Origin: Bradysia coprophila
Lineage: Eukaryota; Arthropoda; Insecta; Diptera; Sciaridae
Assembly: GCF_014529535.1 (NCBI RefSeq)
Contig: NW_023503972.1
Location: forward strand, 4,030,001 to 4,094,000
Length of the DNA: 64,000 nucleotides
Direction: 5' to 3'
A program made the translations under genes and the position numbers. Shown here one piece after another: positions 35,643 through 49,234 of this stretch; positions within the stretch are counted from its first letter, which is position 1; the number at the start of each line of letters is the position of its first letter. Below the pieces are notes generated by a model, which saw only the letters and a program-made list of their open reading frames with translations, searched no databases and was not told where the DNA came from.

Positions 35643-37031
35643 TTATGTGAACGGGATCTTATCCAATAAATAGCCATTGATGAATGGCAGTCCTGTTGGC
35701 ACATCTTTTTGATAATTGTAGTACTCCTCACCGAAAAAATTCAACAAAGTTATCTCTTCCACATAAACCCTGTCGTTAAAGAACTTCCAACTGGCAAGGG
35801 CGTACAAGACGATACATATCGGATTCGCCAGCACAATCTATGTAAAGTTTGAGGATATTTCAGACTAGGGATTTTTAGGGAAATCTGTTGTTGCACTTAC
35901 CTGAGTTCCGATGGACCACCAGAACCATCCGACATATGACGGGTGTCGAACCAGACCGTATACACCATGTTTGACTAGTTTGTGATCGTTGCTCTTTTCA
36001 AATTGAACCTGCCAATAACATCAAAGGAGTGATTGGAGTCTAGGTTTAGGTAAAAATAATTCGGAAAAAAATGCTAGAGGGTCAGACACTGTCGTCTATC
36101 CTGAACAATGACGAACATTTAAGACTGTTGAATAAAGTGTTACGAATCCTTGAGATCCGATCTCCACGAGAGCTCTAATGTCATCCTTCGATTCGAAAGG
36201 TTAAAGTCTACGGCTGTACGAATTAGTCTAGTTATTATCAACGAAAATTCGACGAACACCCGAAAGCCTAATTTTGAGAGTCTCTTCGCCGTTTACAAAA
36301 ATGATGAACCGAAAACCAACGACGATTTTCTCCAAATCACATCACGTAAAACGGTAAGACTAGCATGACCCACTTGATACTTACAATATGATTGAAATTG
36401 GTGTTCGCTGTTACGATGGCTAATTTCCGCAGCAATTCGCCACCCAGACAGAGCAAAGCACCGATGACTGTGATCGACCAGTATTCCTTAATTTCCGGCC
36501 AGAAATTCACTTCGACAAGAAATTCAATCCAACTGGCAACCGCAGCTAAGGCATAGTGAAGTGAATGGTTCAGTATGAACGAACTGGTTGACAACGAACT
36601 CGGATTCGACCAGGCAATGGCCAAAAATTCCGAATAATGGAATATCGACATGATTGTCCCGTAAACACCAAATGGTTTCCATTTTAGCGGTGATAGAACT
36701 GCCAGTAATATGCTGGATGAGAAGGTGAATCCTAAAAAGGTCGCTCGTATGGCATACTAGCGACAGAAAGACGATGTAACCGTAAAAAGAAGGTCGATCG
36801 ATTTTATTGACAATTAGCTGCTTGATGACGTACCTGATACTTTTCATCGTTGAGAAACAGTCGAAGGGAAATGCAAATTATTACGAAATAAAATACTGGA
36901 CCCCAGAGCGACGCGCCCCATATGTTGTCCGGTGTAAAGCCGAATATGTTTTGAGATGTGGTCAGGGTAAATACGAGTGCAGCTGTTCCCAGGAAACATT
37001 TCAAGCTCAGTTTTCCTTGATCGCACAACAT
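35643..37031 (-). CDS. ste14: Protein-S-isoprenylcysteine O-methyltransferase (ICMT)
   Basis: Exons (minus) 37031-36834, 36756-36385, 36008-35901 and 35837-35643 give 290 aa, against 284 in human ICMT. All junctions are GT-AG in phase 0. Hydrophobic segments span the N-terminal two thirds. Exon 2 ends in the family block FHYSEFLAIAW...NHSLHYALA...ELLRKLA...NFNHI. Exon 3 holds RHPSYVGW (residues 211-218), and exon 4 has YVEEITLLNFFGEEY then VPTGLPFI. These conserved C-terminal segments form the S-adenosylmethionine and isoprenylcysteine binding region. The ER-membrane enzyme methylates the C-terminal prenylcysteine of CaaX proteins such as Ras and lamin. The ATG at 37031 is the first in the open frame. 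CTGTCAAAACAAAA lies at 37187-37200, upstream. Confidence 0.95.
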
Positions 37032-37597
37032 TTTCAAAGAGATGATGTCATTGGTCGGTGAAAAGTATTCGATTTTACTGACTACACGGTCATTTCTCTT
37101 TGATTTGTGTTTAAAATCGCATTTATTATTTATTTAAGTAAAGAATGCCGTGCCGCAAGTCATAACATTTTGTGAAATGTCAAGAACTGTCAAAACAAAA
37201 TTAATTTTTTAATTTAATAAGTCAGTGTTGCCAGAAAATATTTCTTGCAGATATTATGTTCCAACACAGGACAAAGGGTTGGATGTATTGAGTCTGACCT
37301 TAGGCATTATAGTATCATGAAAAACAGTAACGAGGTGAGTTTATTTGAGTTTTAGTCCATGCGAAACTCTAATTACGTTACAAAGAAGGGTATTTTTCGA
37401 TTGATAATATCAGGACAGTCGATGAACTGGACAGAAAGTGTTAGACATGTGATGTAAGAGCTACTCTTCAGTTGTATATTTCACGAGGAATGTCTCTCTT
37501 TCGAGATTAGAATTATAGGTCTTGTTTCCTTGATGTTGGAATGAAATATAGACCAACTGAACACTGATTTTCTTGCACTTCTTTTAATTCGCCTAGT

Positions 37598-38814
37598 CGG
37601 TTGGCCTGTAGAGGCGCCACATTTTTTTATAGTACTTCATTCTCACTGGACTATTTTTTCGTGTAACAACTTCACATTGATTCATTCCCAAAAAATGTCA
37701 CTGCAGTGAAGTTTGTTCATGAAAAAATAATTCAGTGACAGCAGAATTTTGATGAAGAAAAGTACTAAATTGTAATAGATTTTACCCTCAGTTTCTAAAC
37801 TCCATTCTCCTATGTTGCACTCAATTCAAATTCGATTTGTTTGGTTGCAACACATGCCAATACTCAATACTAAACAATGCAGTTCCAACAACATTTTTAC
37901 ACCAATCGTCATGCAGCAAAAAACGGCGTGGGGTAATTTGGCACACGGTGCTAAAACAACGCTTTTTTCAACTACGTAAAAGGTGAACTCGCACACGATT
38001 TTTCGATACCAAAATTTTGTAAAAAGAGTCATTAAGTCGATGACATGGCTAAAAAGCATTTGAAGCAATGAACTTGCATGTGCGAGTTCACCTTTTACGT
38101 AGTTTAAAAGTGCGTTCTTTTGGCACCGTGTGCCAGATTCCCCGATGCCCAAAAAACTAACTTGGGCTCCGGATTTTTTATGATCCTCTGAAGGTTTGCA
38201 TTACGTTCAGTAAGTGCAGCTCGAAATTTGAATTTTAAGTGAACGAATGAATAAAAAATGAACCAAAAAACATTTCAATATGAGAATAGGGCGATTTAAC
38301 GCTGCGTTAGATGTATGTGTTTCCCTTCTGAATAGATTCAGGAATAGAAATTTGTTGATGTGGTTTGACAAGTTTTGAGTGTTGAGTATAAGGATGCAAC
38401 CTAACAAAGTGAATCTAACTAGTGGCCAACATGGTAAAAATTATATTCACCCGAAAGTAGGGTTCCGTGAGTTTTTTTGGATTTGCATTACCTTCAGTAT
38501 GTTTATATACTTTGGTTGCCACACGCGCTGTGGTCAAATTCAATTATTATTATTGATCGTATGACAAAAACGTACATTTTTCTTACGAATTCAAATTCAA
38601 TATATTTATGGGACAAGCGGGTTGGCCTGTAGAGGCGCCACATTTTTTTGTGAACCAACTTCGCATTTGTTATTACAGAACAAATGTCACCATATGAAGT
38701 TGCTTCACATTAAAATAAGCGCAATGACAGCAGTAATTTTATGACAAAATGTACTAAAATATTTTTCCACCCTATTACATTTCTTCTTAGTTTCTAAACA
38801 TCATTCTCCTATAG
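37598..38814. repeat. Direct repeats of about 200 bp bracketing a foldback
   Basis: Copies at 37598-37814 and 38619-38814 both start with GGTTGGCCTGTAGAGGCGCC, carry AATGACAGCAG or CAGTGACAGCAG internally, and end near TTCTAAACNNCATTCTCCTA. They bracket about 800 bp that includes the foldback 37922-38146. They may be terminal repeats of a degraded element or two solo insertions. Confidence 0.6.
37922..38146. mobile_element. Foldback element with GGCACACGGTGC-type arms
   Basis: Arms about 37925-38000 and 38077-38146 are inverted copies sharing CTACGTAAAAGGTGAACTCG and GGCACACGGTGC. The flanks share CAAAAAA, but low complexity makes this weak evidence for a duplication. Confidence 0.7.
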
Positions 38815-39601
38815 GAAGGCTGATTCTTTGGTGAAAAAGGGCTTCACCTTACATAAAATTAAGTCCTTGACATGAAAAAAAAATAAAAATTTCAAAACCT
38901 CATGAAGTGTGCTCATCGTGTTTCCATCTACGTAGTAAACATGAACTAGGAGAGCCAATCTTAATCTATTTGTAGTGCACTTACGCTACTTACTCTTAGG
39001 GAGCCAAGAATTTATTTCAGAAAAATCACTGTTCTCAGTCCCGACTCATGAAAATGTTAAATATAGCCAGATGCTCGCTCACCCACTCCTACAAGCTATC
39101 ACATGAACAGATCCATCATTGAATTTTTGGTCTTTCATGTCATTTACTGCAGCAAAGACAACATTGAATTGACAATGAAACGCTTAGTCTGAATTCATAG
39201 TCATCCGTTTTTGCCTCCGTGTGCATGACAGTTAACATTTCATACAATAGATTACATTGTTTGTCACGTACCAGGAGTACCTGGAGTACCTACTTTCGTC
39301 CTTTCCATTTATAATGTGAATTTACCATTTTGACTTAAGGCCGGAAAGTATGACAACACTGACTGTACAACTACAACTCAAGGATGAAGCTGAAAAGAGA
39401 GACATGGAGGATAGAGAATAGAAACGAAAGGTAGTTAAGAGATGAGGATGGCGCGTTTTTTACATAAAAATGTTCTTTTATTTATTCGGGAATACATATC
39501 GTATATTTAACATTGTAAAAATGAATATTTCCAGTGACAATTTAAAAAAAATATAAAATTTATCTCCTAGGCAATGTAAAACAGAAAACAAAACTCAAAA
39601 T

Positions 39602-40720
<1,119 letters not shown>

Positions 40721-41336
40721 TTTAGAAATGGATTTCGGGTTTGTTGTGGAGGCACTTCAAGAAATTTACACGTGTGTTGTTACTGTCAAAACTAATGGTT
40801 GATAACGCAATGCAAGTTGGGTTACTGTGCCAATCATTTGATACCAGCAACATATCGTTAGAACATTGCAATGTTTTCGTAGAGTTCTACATACTACCAT
40901 CACTGCACACTGGGATACAAATGTGCGTACAACGTTTACGTTTCATTCGTTGAATGCTAAACAAGCAATTGATAGCAGTCCCACATACACAGACACATGG
41001 CAATAAAGAATGTCGAAATTGGAGAAGTAAACACATAAGCAAATTTTGAATGGGATTTGTTTAGTTAGTGAGACAGAGACCACTGAATACGTTTCATTCA
41101 ACAACTTTAATACCTAAGCAGGTAATCGTATTTCATGTTTTTTTAGTCCAGGTAAATGAAATTTCTAGCCATCTGTTATCGACATCCAAAATGAGCGATA
41201 ATTTTTGACTGATTGAAAGCAAATTATTCAAATATTTAGTTATTCGGTTTTAATGTGGCAAACAATATTTTGTAAAAATTCTGAATTTCTGAATTTGCAG
41301 CATGAATTAAAATATAATACGTGATGCAGTAGGGTG

Positions 41337-41496
41337 CAGGGCTTACTTTAGAGAATTTTAATTCTGAAAATTCAGAAAATTCTGAAAAAAATCCGAAAAA
41401 GTTCTTAAAAATTCCGAAAAATTATTTCAGAATTTTTCGGAATTTTTTCAGAATTTTCGGAATTTTCAGAATTAAAATTCTCTAAAGTAAGCCCTG
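41337..41496. mobile_element. hAT-like MITE with 8-bp duplication GTAGGGTG
   Basis: Ends CAGGGCTTACTTTAGAG and CTCTAAAGTAAGCCCTG. The interior is almost a full palindrome of AATTCTGAAAA motifs. GTAGGGTG flanks both sides (41329-41336 and 41497-41504). Confidence 0.93.
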
Positions 41497-42130
41497 GTAG
41501 GGTGGGAACACCAGTCTCCCAACATGTACCGTAGGAGTCGAACACCGATTGGTCTTTATTAATAAAAAGTCGAAAGTACATATACAAATGTGTCCGACTA
41601 CTGGCTCATATCCGGAGACTCTATCTGGTGATAGTCCGGGCTGCTATGTCATCTTGCTCCCTGGCGAGTTTTAAAGTATTTTGACTGCAGTATGTGATTG
41701 TTAGATCAAAGTTTCTGAACTGAATATTTTCTCTTGGTCTTCTTGGTAATAACCGGTTAAAACGGTATAAAACTCAAATATCTCAGTCAAATCGAAATAC
41801 CTTAAATACCTTACTCATAGAACAACTTTTTTGACAAGGGACCAGAACTGCCCGGTCTATGGATGATTCCCGGAAAATGGGCCGCTAGACTCATTTCACT
41901 GGCCATGTCCCATTCAATTTTGACATGTTCGGGCTTTTTGGAAAATTAATTGCATACGTAACCAATGATATCTCTGTATATCAAAGAACCGGCACCAGGT
42001 GCACCAGTACACTTTTATCAAAAAAAAAAAATCACAGAAAATTGTGGGAATTGATAAGCGTTTTGAACGATTTCAACGATTTTCACTCAAGGAATTACAA
42101 GACTTTGATACCTATGAATGATATGCAACT

Positions 42131-42605
42131 CAGAGTTGGATCGGTTATCCGAAAAACCGAAAATTTCGGTTCGGATTAAACCGAACCGAGAATTTCGGTT
42201 CGGATTGAACCGAACCGAAAACTTTGGTTTTGTCGAAAAACAATATGAAATGAAGGCAGACTCGTCAAAATTGATTGATTTCATTATGAACTAACCAAAA
42301 AGAAGTAAATGGAGCAATTGCATGATACTTTTATTGAGAATTGAAAATCTCATAAGTTCTTGTCAAATTCGTTTTCTCACAAAAATCGCATGCAATTGCT
42401 CCATTTACTTCTTTTTGTTTAGTTCATAATGAAATCAATCAATTTTGACGAGTCTGCCTCATATTGTTTTACGACAAAACCAAAGTATTCGGTTCGGTTC
42501 AAACCGAACCGAAAATTTCGGTTCGGTTCAATCCGAACCGAAATTCTCGGTTCGGTTCTATCCGAACCGAAATTTTCGGTTTTTCGGATAACCGATCCAA
42601 CTCTG
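42131..42605. mobile_element. hAT-like foldback element with 8-bp duplication ATGCAACT
   Basis: Ends CAGAGTTGGATCGGTTATCC and complement, flanked by ATGCAACT at 42123-42130 and 42606-42613. Each arm carries subterminal repeats of CCGAACCGAAA separated by AATTTCGGTTCGG, then an arm segment with TCAAAATTGATTGATTTCA. The unpaired centre is about 80 bp. The subterminal repeats look like transposase binding-site arrays, which is an inference. Confidence 0.93.
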
Positions 42606-43854
42606 ATGCAACTAGATGACTCAGCATACCCAGCAGTTTTTTTTTGTTTTCTCCTCTGATTTTAATGTGTTTGGATGTCAGTTCCTAGACTTCCGTCACT
42701 CCGAATGGTCACCCTTCTTCCCAGTGCTAGAACTCTGGAATGGTAAGTACTTCCATCGGATTTTTCGAACTTTCTTCTGGACTTGAGGGACGTCTGAGAT
42801 GTCTGGAGGTCAGTTCCTAGAATTCCATCACTGCGGAAGATCTATCTTCTTCCCAAAGCTAGGACTCTAGAATGACCAGTACTTCCATCAGTTTTTTCTT
42901 GATTAAAAGAACGTTTGAGGTCTCTAGAGGCGATAGTTACTGGTGAAGAAGACACGTTATATTTTTTGTGAAAGGACTGAAGCAATTATCAATAAAATTT
43001 TATCTTCAAAATTATGTAACCGGTTTCCCGCGATGGCTTGTGCTTGCAAATTATTTGGTCTATATTATCTTCGTCGAAATGGTTCAGATTTGTGTTATTG
43101 CCATCATCGAAATTTGAACCCCTTGCTTGCATAAAGTATTACTAGAAAAAAATTTAAAAAAAAATTCGGCTATTTTTCAGTTGTACATTCTTTCAGGACG
43201 TATTTCTCCCTCTATTAACAATTTTCTTAACAGTACTTTCTTCGACTTTCCTCAACATCTGCTACTTGTGACGCAAAATTTCTTTGGTAAAATTTTTCTT
43301 CTAGAATTTTTTTGGCCTAATTTTTGCTTCGACAATTTTTGCGTACAAGCGCAGAATGCGTCACCTACAGCGATATCAGTTGTTTTGGAAGTATGCCCAG
43401 GGACTTGCGTCACTTTTACTCTTTGAGTGTTTTTGACTGATGTTAAATCTGAAAAACATTCTACAATTCCACAATCTATAAATTCATTTGTTTGTTAGTA
43501 TAACTGAAGTTGAATGCTCCATTCACGGCGCAAGTGCGGTAAATCGTTAATCTAAAATTCAAATTCTCAGGTGCACTAACGGCATCAATAGCGAGGGGCA
43601 AACCGCTCGATTTGCAACTCTCTTTTTTCTTCAAAGTCTTAAAGTAAAGCCAAAATGAGTTTAAAACATCTTGTTTAACCGAAAAACCACGTAGACACAT
43701 TTCGATGATCGATAATCAAACACGTCACCTTAGTTTACTTGTTCTTGCAAAACACTTATAATGTTCGGTTTACCAGCTTTATGATCTTTGGGGTAACTTC
43801 ACCACACATTCGATATTAGCACGTTTGGTGATGAATGAATAAAAAGAGTTGCAT

Positions 43855-44308
43855 TTACGTTATTGATTCGCTAAATGCGTACACGCAAAAAGTACGATTA
43901 CATGTTACCATTGGCCACCATGACCTGGTGAGTTGGCACTGCATTTCTCTATCAGATTGAAATAGTGGCGAACACCAATTACTATTGTAGACTAAAGTTA
44001 AGTGTACTTGAGACCTCAAGATATTTATGATGAGTAGGAAATAAAGGACAAAGCAACGCACCGTGCTATGGACAAATTCATTGAAAGAGTAATAAAGAGA
44101 AACTCAACCCATAAGAATGTAAAATAGGATTTGAACAGCACAACACTTTCGATTTTGTCTTACCATTCAGCCGGTTTGTGAAAAGATCGCGAACAAAATT
44201 CTTATAATACTCTTCCCGATCAAGAAAATTCACATCCTCAAAACTTAAGGATTGAACATTCGGTAACAAAATTACACAAATTATAAAAAGTTGATGAGTA
44301 AATGCCAT
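43855..44308 (-). CDS. Putative small secreted protein, unrecognised
   Basis: Exon 1 44308-44164 begins MAFTHQLFIICVILLPNVQS, a good signal peptide, followed by an acidic stretch and a consensus donor (GGTAAGA). A second exon 43991-43855 fits in phase (TTTAG acceptor) and adds four cysteines, including CNRTFC, ending at TAA. The result is 93 aa. A further open frame 43700-43476 on the same strand contains three more cysteines and could be a downstream exon through the donor AACGTAAATG at 43859-43858, but I found no convincing acceptor. The family is not recognised. The first exon is more certain than the rest. Confidence 0.4.
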
Positions 44309-46233
44309 AGTGAAATGTATAATATATATCCACAGTATAGTAGAACATCAGAATCTACTACTTCGAAAAATGACGTTTTTAACATGATTTTTTTTTTCAA
44401 ATAGACCTCTGGAACTATTACTTCGGTAATAATCAATATGGGACATTCCGACAATATACATACACCATTGTCGTTTTTACCAATTCTATCTCTAACAGAA
44501 GGACTTAATCAAATTTGAGGAAGTTTATTGTACATTATGGTGGTTCAAAGTTGACAGACCCCCAATATTATATAGAAAATGTACATTTTTCACCTCGACT
44601 GCACCGATTTTTTCAAATTAAGTTGATTTTGTTTGTTTCAGTCTATTTCAGCCTCTACAAGGCTCTGCAAAGCTTTTTCCAAAAAAATTTCTATGAAAAT
44701 TTTAAAGAAGCCTGACAGACCCATTCAATCTATTGTGCGGTGCTCAAAAGTATTCCGAAAAAAAGTAATGATGCAGTTTGACTAGTTTTGGCAAGCTACA
44801 CATGCCACTAGGTGTGGATTTTCAAGTTGTTAAAATCGACCCACCCTAAAGTCTTTAAGCCATCAGCAGGTTATGCAGACCGCGGTTCTACAGTTCTACA
44901 GAGGTTCTGAAAAAGAACAGATTAGTACACTTCGAACGCGGCTGGTATATCAAAGATTTCAACGAATCTCTTTCAAGTTCGTTGATTTGCATTCAGAATT
45001 GCCTTTCAGGTAATTAGTAGATCAATGTCGGTATGAATTTTTGAAAATAAATCGGGTCGTGCCAAAGTTCTAAAACAGCGTTTCAAACGTAACTTTTCTT
45101 GTCAAGGCTATGAACTTTGGGAGACTTTGCGTAGATCGTCAACCTATCGTTATTTACAAAAAAATCACCTACTGTGAAGCTGTTTTTTATGTGTCATCCC
45201 TGTATATTTACTGGGAGGTGATCTATAACAGGTTAATATGCCTTCAAATTGAACACCAAGTGTGTGTCACAAACATTTCTATTTTATTTTAAACGCATTT
45301 ACGTCGCATAAATAACTTATACGTTTCATGCGACATCTGTCGATCAAACAAGTCGAATATGTTTGAAATTATGAAGTCAGGATAAGCTCTAAAATAGAAA
45401 ATGAAAACTTAAAACAGAAACAAATTCGCTACGCGATTCGCATAATTAACATGAGTCACCATTCCATGGTGTCGTATACAATTCATTATATTAATTCTGA
45501 AAAAGTTAATATTTACGGGCGGGAAAAATCACTGAAAATATTCCACAAAAATTACTAGGATGCCATCTGCATTTCATTCGATCGAACTAACAAAATGTCA
45601 TTTCAACATCTGTCAAGTATCCGAAAGCCATTCATTTTCATATTCTCGAGATTCGTTTACGTGTTTATACAGCAAAAGCTGTCTGTCTGTGCATAAAAAT
45701 ATTATCGAAAGTTAAGTAAATGTTATCCGATTAAATTGAATCCTATTCCAGGTGCGATTCAATTGTAACAAAATATTGTAAAAGTGCAAAATGTAAAGGA
45801 AAGAATTCAGTGTTTAATCGTGTTGAACAGAGGGAACTGCATTTAGATTCACTTTTTAAAATCCAATCATTGTGCAAGAGAAGAGAAGTAAAAAAAAAAT
45901 TGATGTGAAGGAATTTTGTGGGGAGAAGATTTTTTTTACGCGGTGCATTTTTCTCGTATCGAAGCAACACCAAGTTTATCGTATTTCTATTATGACAACG
46001 TGCAGTGAATATGATGATTGGATTCTTTTCAGTTCGTAAGATAAATCCGTTCGAGATTAAACCTATAATGTAAAACGTAGGAAAACAAAATAAATTCGTA
46101 CAGAGCGCACCAGTGCAATTTCGTATGTAACCATATGAAAAGTTAATTGTTCCCCATCAAATTCAGTGGATAAGACGGTGGTTAATATTTTGAACGAATT
46201 TTTTTGGGTGCGCCAAGTGAAACCATTAAAATT
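44309..46233. other. Upstream region and probable 5' UTR of Graf
   Basis: No coding sequence recognised. The sequence from about 45590 (ATGTCATTTCAACATCTGTC) to 46233 probably includes the promoter and leader of the Graf gene, but no start-site motif is clear enough to place. Confidence 0.4.
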
Positions 46234-46393
46234 ATGGTGACCGGTTTGCAGCCCTTGGAATTTACCGACTGTCTGTTGGATAGTCCGGAATTCCGTGAAA
46301 ATCTCAATAAACACGAAAAGGAATTGGAGAAAACTAGCCAACAGATCAAACGGATTATCAAAGAGGTGAAGGATCTGTTGACAGCTGCAAAAA
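46234..46393 (+). CDS. Graf: Graf (ARHGAP26/GRAF family RhoGAP), first coding exon
   Basis: The ATG at 46234 opens MVTGLQPLEFTDCLLDSPEF, continuing RENLNKHEKELEK and IKRIIKEVKDLLTAAK. It ends at a consensus donor (AAAAGTAAG) after 160 nt, phase 1. This is the start of the BAR domain of the GRAF/oligophrenin family (human form LPALEFSDCCLDSPHFRE from memory). The complete protein would have BAR, PH, RhoGAP and SH3 domains and act in membrane tubulation and Rho regulation. I looked for the following BAR exon and did not find it before 64000, so the downstream exons lie outside the window. Confidence 0.88.
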
Positions 46394-48233
46394 GTAAGTT
46401 TTTCCTTGTCGGAACATTTTTTGTTTTGTTTTTGTTTTCGATTGGACGCTTGGCTCCAATTTGCCATATTATTATCATCAATTCTCTTGAATAAACATTC
46501 CAACCGACCAAACAGAAAAACTGAATGGATGAGTCGAATGTGTAGCAAACGTTTTTATTGTGATTTGAAACCGACCACCACAATTTCCTGTATTATTTTG
46601 TTGAATGATATTTTGTTATTTCATTAAAATGATAAAAACACAGTGTGTATAGGTACCTTGGTTATACACAACCTGGACTACACATATGTATATTCATCAT
46701 CTGAATGAAAAAAAAAATATCTCGCGCGTCGTTCTCCTATAAAATTCTTTTCATCTCGAAAACATTATACATTTAAATGCTGGAACTGGAACGTGACACC
46801 TCACAAATCCGTTCATAACCATTTTTACTTATGATTTGTAGAACATGACGTCATTACTAAACGAATACAATACAATTTTGCGTGTGTTCGCAATTTTTCA
46901 TATTTTTTTTTTTCATTCTGTGAGCGAACATTTTTGGTTTTTTATTTTATTTTTTTCGTTCTTCTACCGTATACAAGTCGGTTGTTATCACTTAAGCACC
47001 TATAATGCGATAAATGAGAGCGCATTTTCGGATTTGTATTTTCTTTCTTTCTTTTGCTCGGATCGATAAAATGTGTACCCGAGCGATAAACAGTAATCGG
47101 ACAGCGAAATGTGGTCTTGAAATTTGCAAGAAAATATTTAACTGATCGAATCTCTGGTTAACGTTTCAGCACAAAATATATACGCAATCGTCGGCTGTCT
47201 CAAAAAATAAAATGGATTTTTGAAGGGTGTCTAATTATAGACACAAAGAATTTAGATCCACAATTTGGATAAGCCCAGACACTTTATTGGATAGTAAACA
47301 TAAATCCACAAATGTAATTAGTCCGGCAGATTATGTAGACTCATCGACAAATTATTTTCGTTGAGCAGGTGATTCAAAATGAGTACGGTAGCTCGGGATT
47401 GATAGGTTGTCGTAATTGTGATGACTACTTTGGATTGAATTTGGGTGAAGCACCCACATTAATGCAATTTACCATTCCGGATTTCCATAGAATTCCATCA
47501 TCGATTTCCAATGTTCGAGCTGTCGTAAATTCACATTCCATTAATTTTATCAGAAAAGCTGTCCAGTGTATTTGCCCGTCAATAATTCACAATCCACCCA
47601 ATGTACAAGGAATAGAAGTAGTTCGACTGCAGTTTAGATAAAGAAAATCATAATGCAGACCATAATGACAGATACCCTCGTTCGTATCAAAAACTATAAA
47701 ACGAAAAAAAATCGGACGAGATAGTTCCACCTAAATAATCGCCGCTATAAAACCATAAAAACCATTCATAAATAATCCGGTATAACAAATTGGAATGCCG
47801 TAGAGTATATGTGCACAGAATATTTATGCCTAAAGTTCGGTCGACCAGTAAAATTTTTCAGATTAGAAACTCCTAATCTAATCGGAGTTCGTATGCTATT
47901 TTATACGAAAGGTAGAACGAACAGCAGTAATTACAAATATGTTTCGACTTGATGGAGTGAGATGGATATGTGAAATAATCAACCCTTACTGTTGGAATGA
48001 GTGCCTATTTTTGGGAATTAAATTCCCGAATTTGATTGAAATTCACGAAAATTCTCGATTTTTGGTTTCTGTAAAATCATGTACACGAGACGTTCAGGGT
48101 CATTACGAATTTCATGTTTTTCCGAGGCAAATAGGGTCTTATGGGGGTTTGGAAGCGTCTATGATGGAATAGAAATTACATAAATTCTCCAAATTCAAGT
48201 CCTGCAGTTAACTAAATATGATCTGGCTGGATT

Positions 48234-48378
48234 CAATGAAAGTATAAAACAGGTATGGTCTATTGTCCGCCCGGAGGGCGTACTTAAACGCACTCATTTT
48301 CATATTATTTTGACATAAAATGTGAGTGCGTTTAAGACGAATTCGCCGATCGACCATACCTGTTCTAGACTTTCATTG
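48234..48378. mobile_element. Foldback MITE, same family as 2227-2437
   Basis: Ends CAATGAAAGT and ACTTTCATTG, with AGGTATGGTC and its complement just inside, and arms containing CTTAAACGCACTCA. It is on the window's opposite side from its relative but has the same terminal motifs. Confidence 0.75.
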
Positions 48379-49053
48379 GTTGGAATAGATAGGAAAATCG
48401 GCAGGTACCAATTTGATAAAAATAAAAATAAAACTTCCGATAACGATTAGGTTAGTCATCTGAATTGTATGTATTGAACATGTATTCTACTCAATCCGAT
48501 CGGAAAGGGAGTTTTTGAAAAATTCTGAAATTTGAACTACAGGCAAGGTAGTGGAGCGCATTTATAAAATTTCTTCATATTTTTATCAATAATTATCCAG
48601 CTTGTGGAATGATTTAAGCTGGAAGGATGGATGTATTGGATCCGAAAGCTGGAAGGAAACTGACAATCTATATACATGTGTCAAGCTTTTTTCATGAACT
48701 GTTGGAAATGAGACCCAAAGTACCTTCGTAAATACTAGAAAATTTAATGCAAACCCTTAACATCGTACAGGTCGTGTAATGTCATCAACTGATCAATATA
48801 CAACGTAGTTCAATACATTTGTTGCTCGCAGTTAGTTGCTTATTCACATGAAAAGGAAGTCAAATCAACTGTGCTTATCACTGACCGTGAAATGTAATTT
48901 AAAGTGATTCCGCACCCATCAATCCATCCATCTAATGATCTTTTTAGTAGGATTCAAATGCAATTAGTAAATGAATTTCTTGATCAGAATTAGCAACAAC
49001 TGTTCATCCACTAGCTTCTTGTGGTACTTAAATTTTATTTTTTATTTTTATAC

Positions 49054-49234
49054 CAGGGCCTATTTTTGGTAAATTTTTTTGGAAAACTTTACCAAAATTT
49101 ACCAATTTTTTGGAAAAGTTTACCAAAGCTTTTCTAAATTTACCAAATTTGCCAAAATTTACCAAATAAATTTTTGGTAAATTTTGGAAATTTTGGTAAA
49201 TTTTACCAAAAAAAATTACCAAAAATAGGCCCTG
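49054..49234. mobile_element. hAT-like MITE with 8-bp duplication TTTTATAC
   Basis: Ends CAGGGCCTATTTTTGGTAAA and complement. The interior consists of AATTTTGGTAAA/TTTACCAAAATT repeats. TTTTATAC flanks both sides (49046-49053 and 49235-49242). Confidence 0.93.

Larger units (their letters stand above)
37032..39601. other. Intergenic region with paired direct repeats
   Basis: It holds a direct repeat (37598-37814 and 38619-38814), a foldback between them (37922-38146), and a dispersed repeat (38372-38516). No coding sequence recognised. A minus-strand AATAAA at 39481-39486 probably ends spermidine synthase. Confidence 0.55.
40721..43475. other. Intergenic region with two hAT-like MITEs
   Basis: It contains the elements 41337-41496 and 42131-42605, each with an exact 8-bp duplication. 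No supported coding sequence; a 78-codon minus-strand open frame near 43476-43700 is discussed with the neighbouring secreted-protein candidate. Confidence 0.55.

Noticed and set aside
44323..44329. TATATAT upstream of the small secreted gene
   Set aside because: Only about 15 bp before the ATG, too close to direct a start site upstream of it.
46204..46494. Longer open frame around the Graf exon
   Set aside because: The extra codons at the 5' end lack an ATG, and those after 46393 are past a consensus donor.
47369..47641. 90-codon open frame in the Graf intron
   Set aside because: Non-ATG start, no domain, no splice sites placing it in Graf or another gene.
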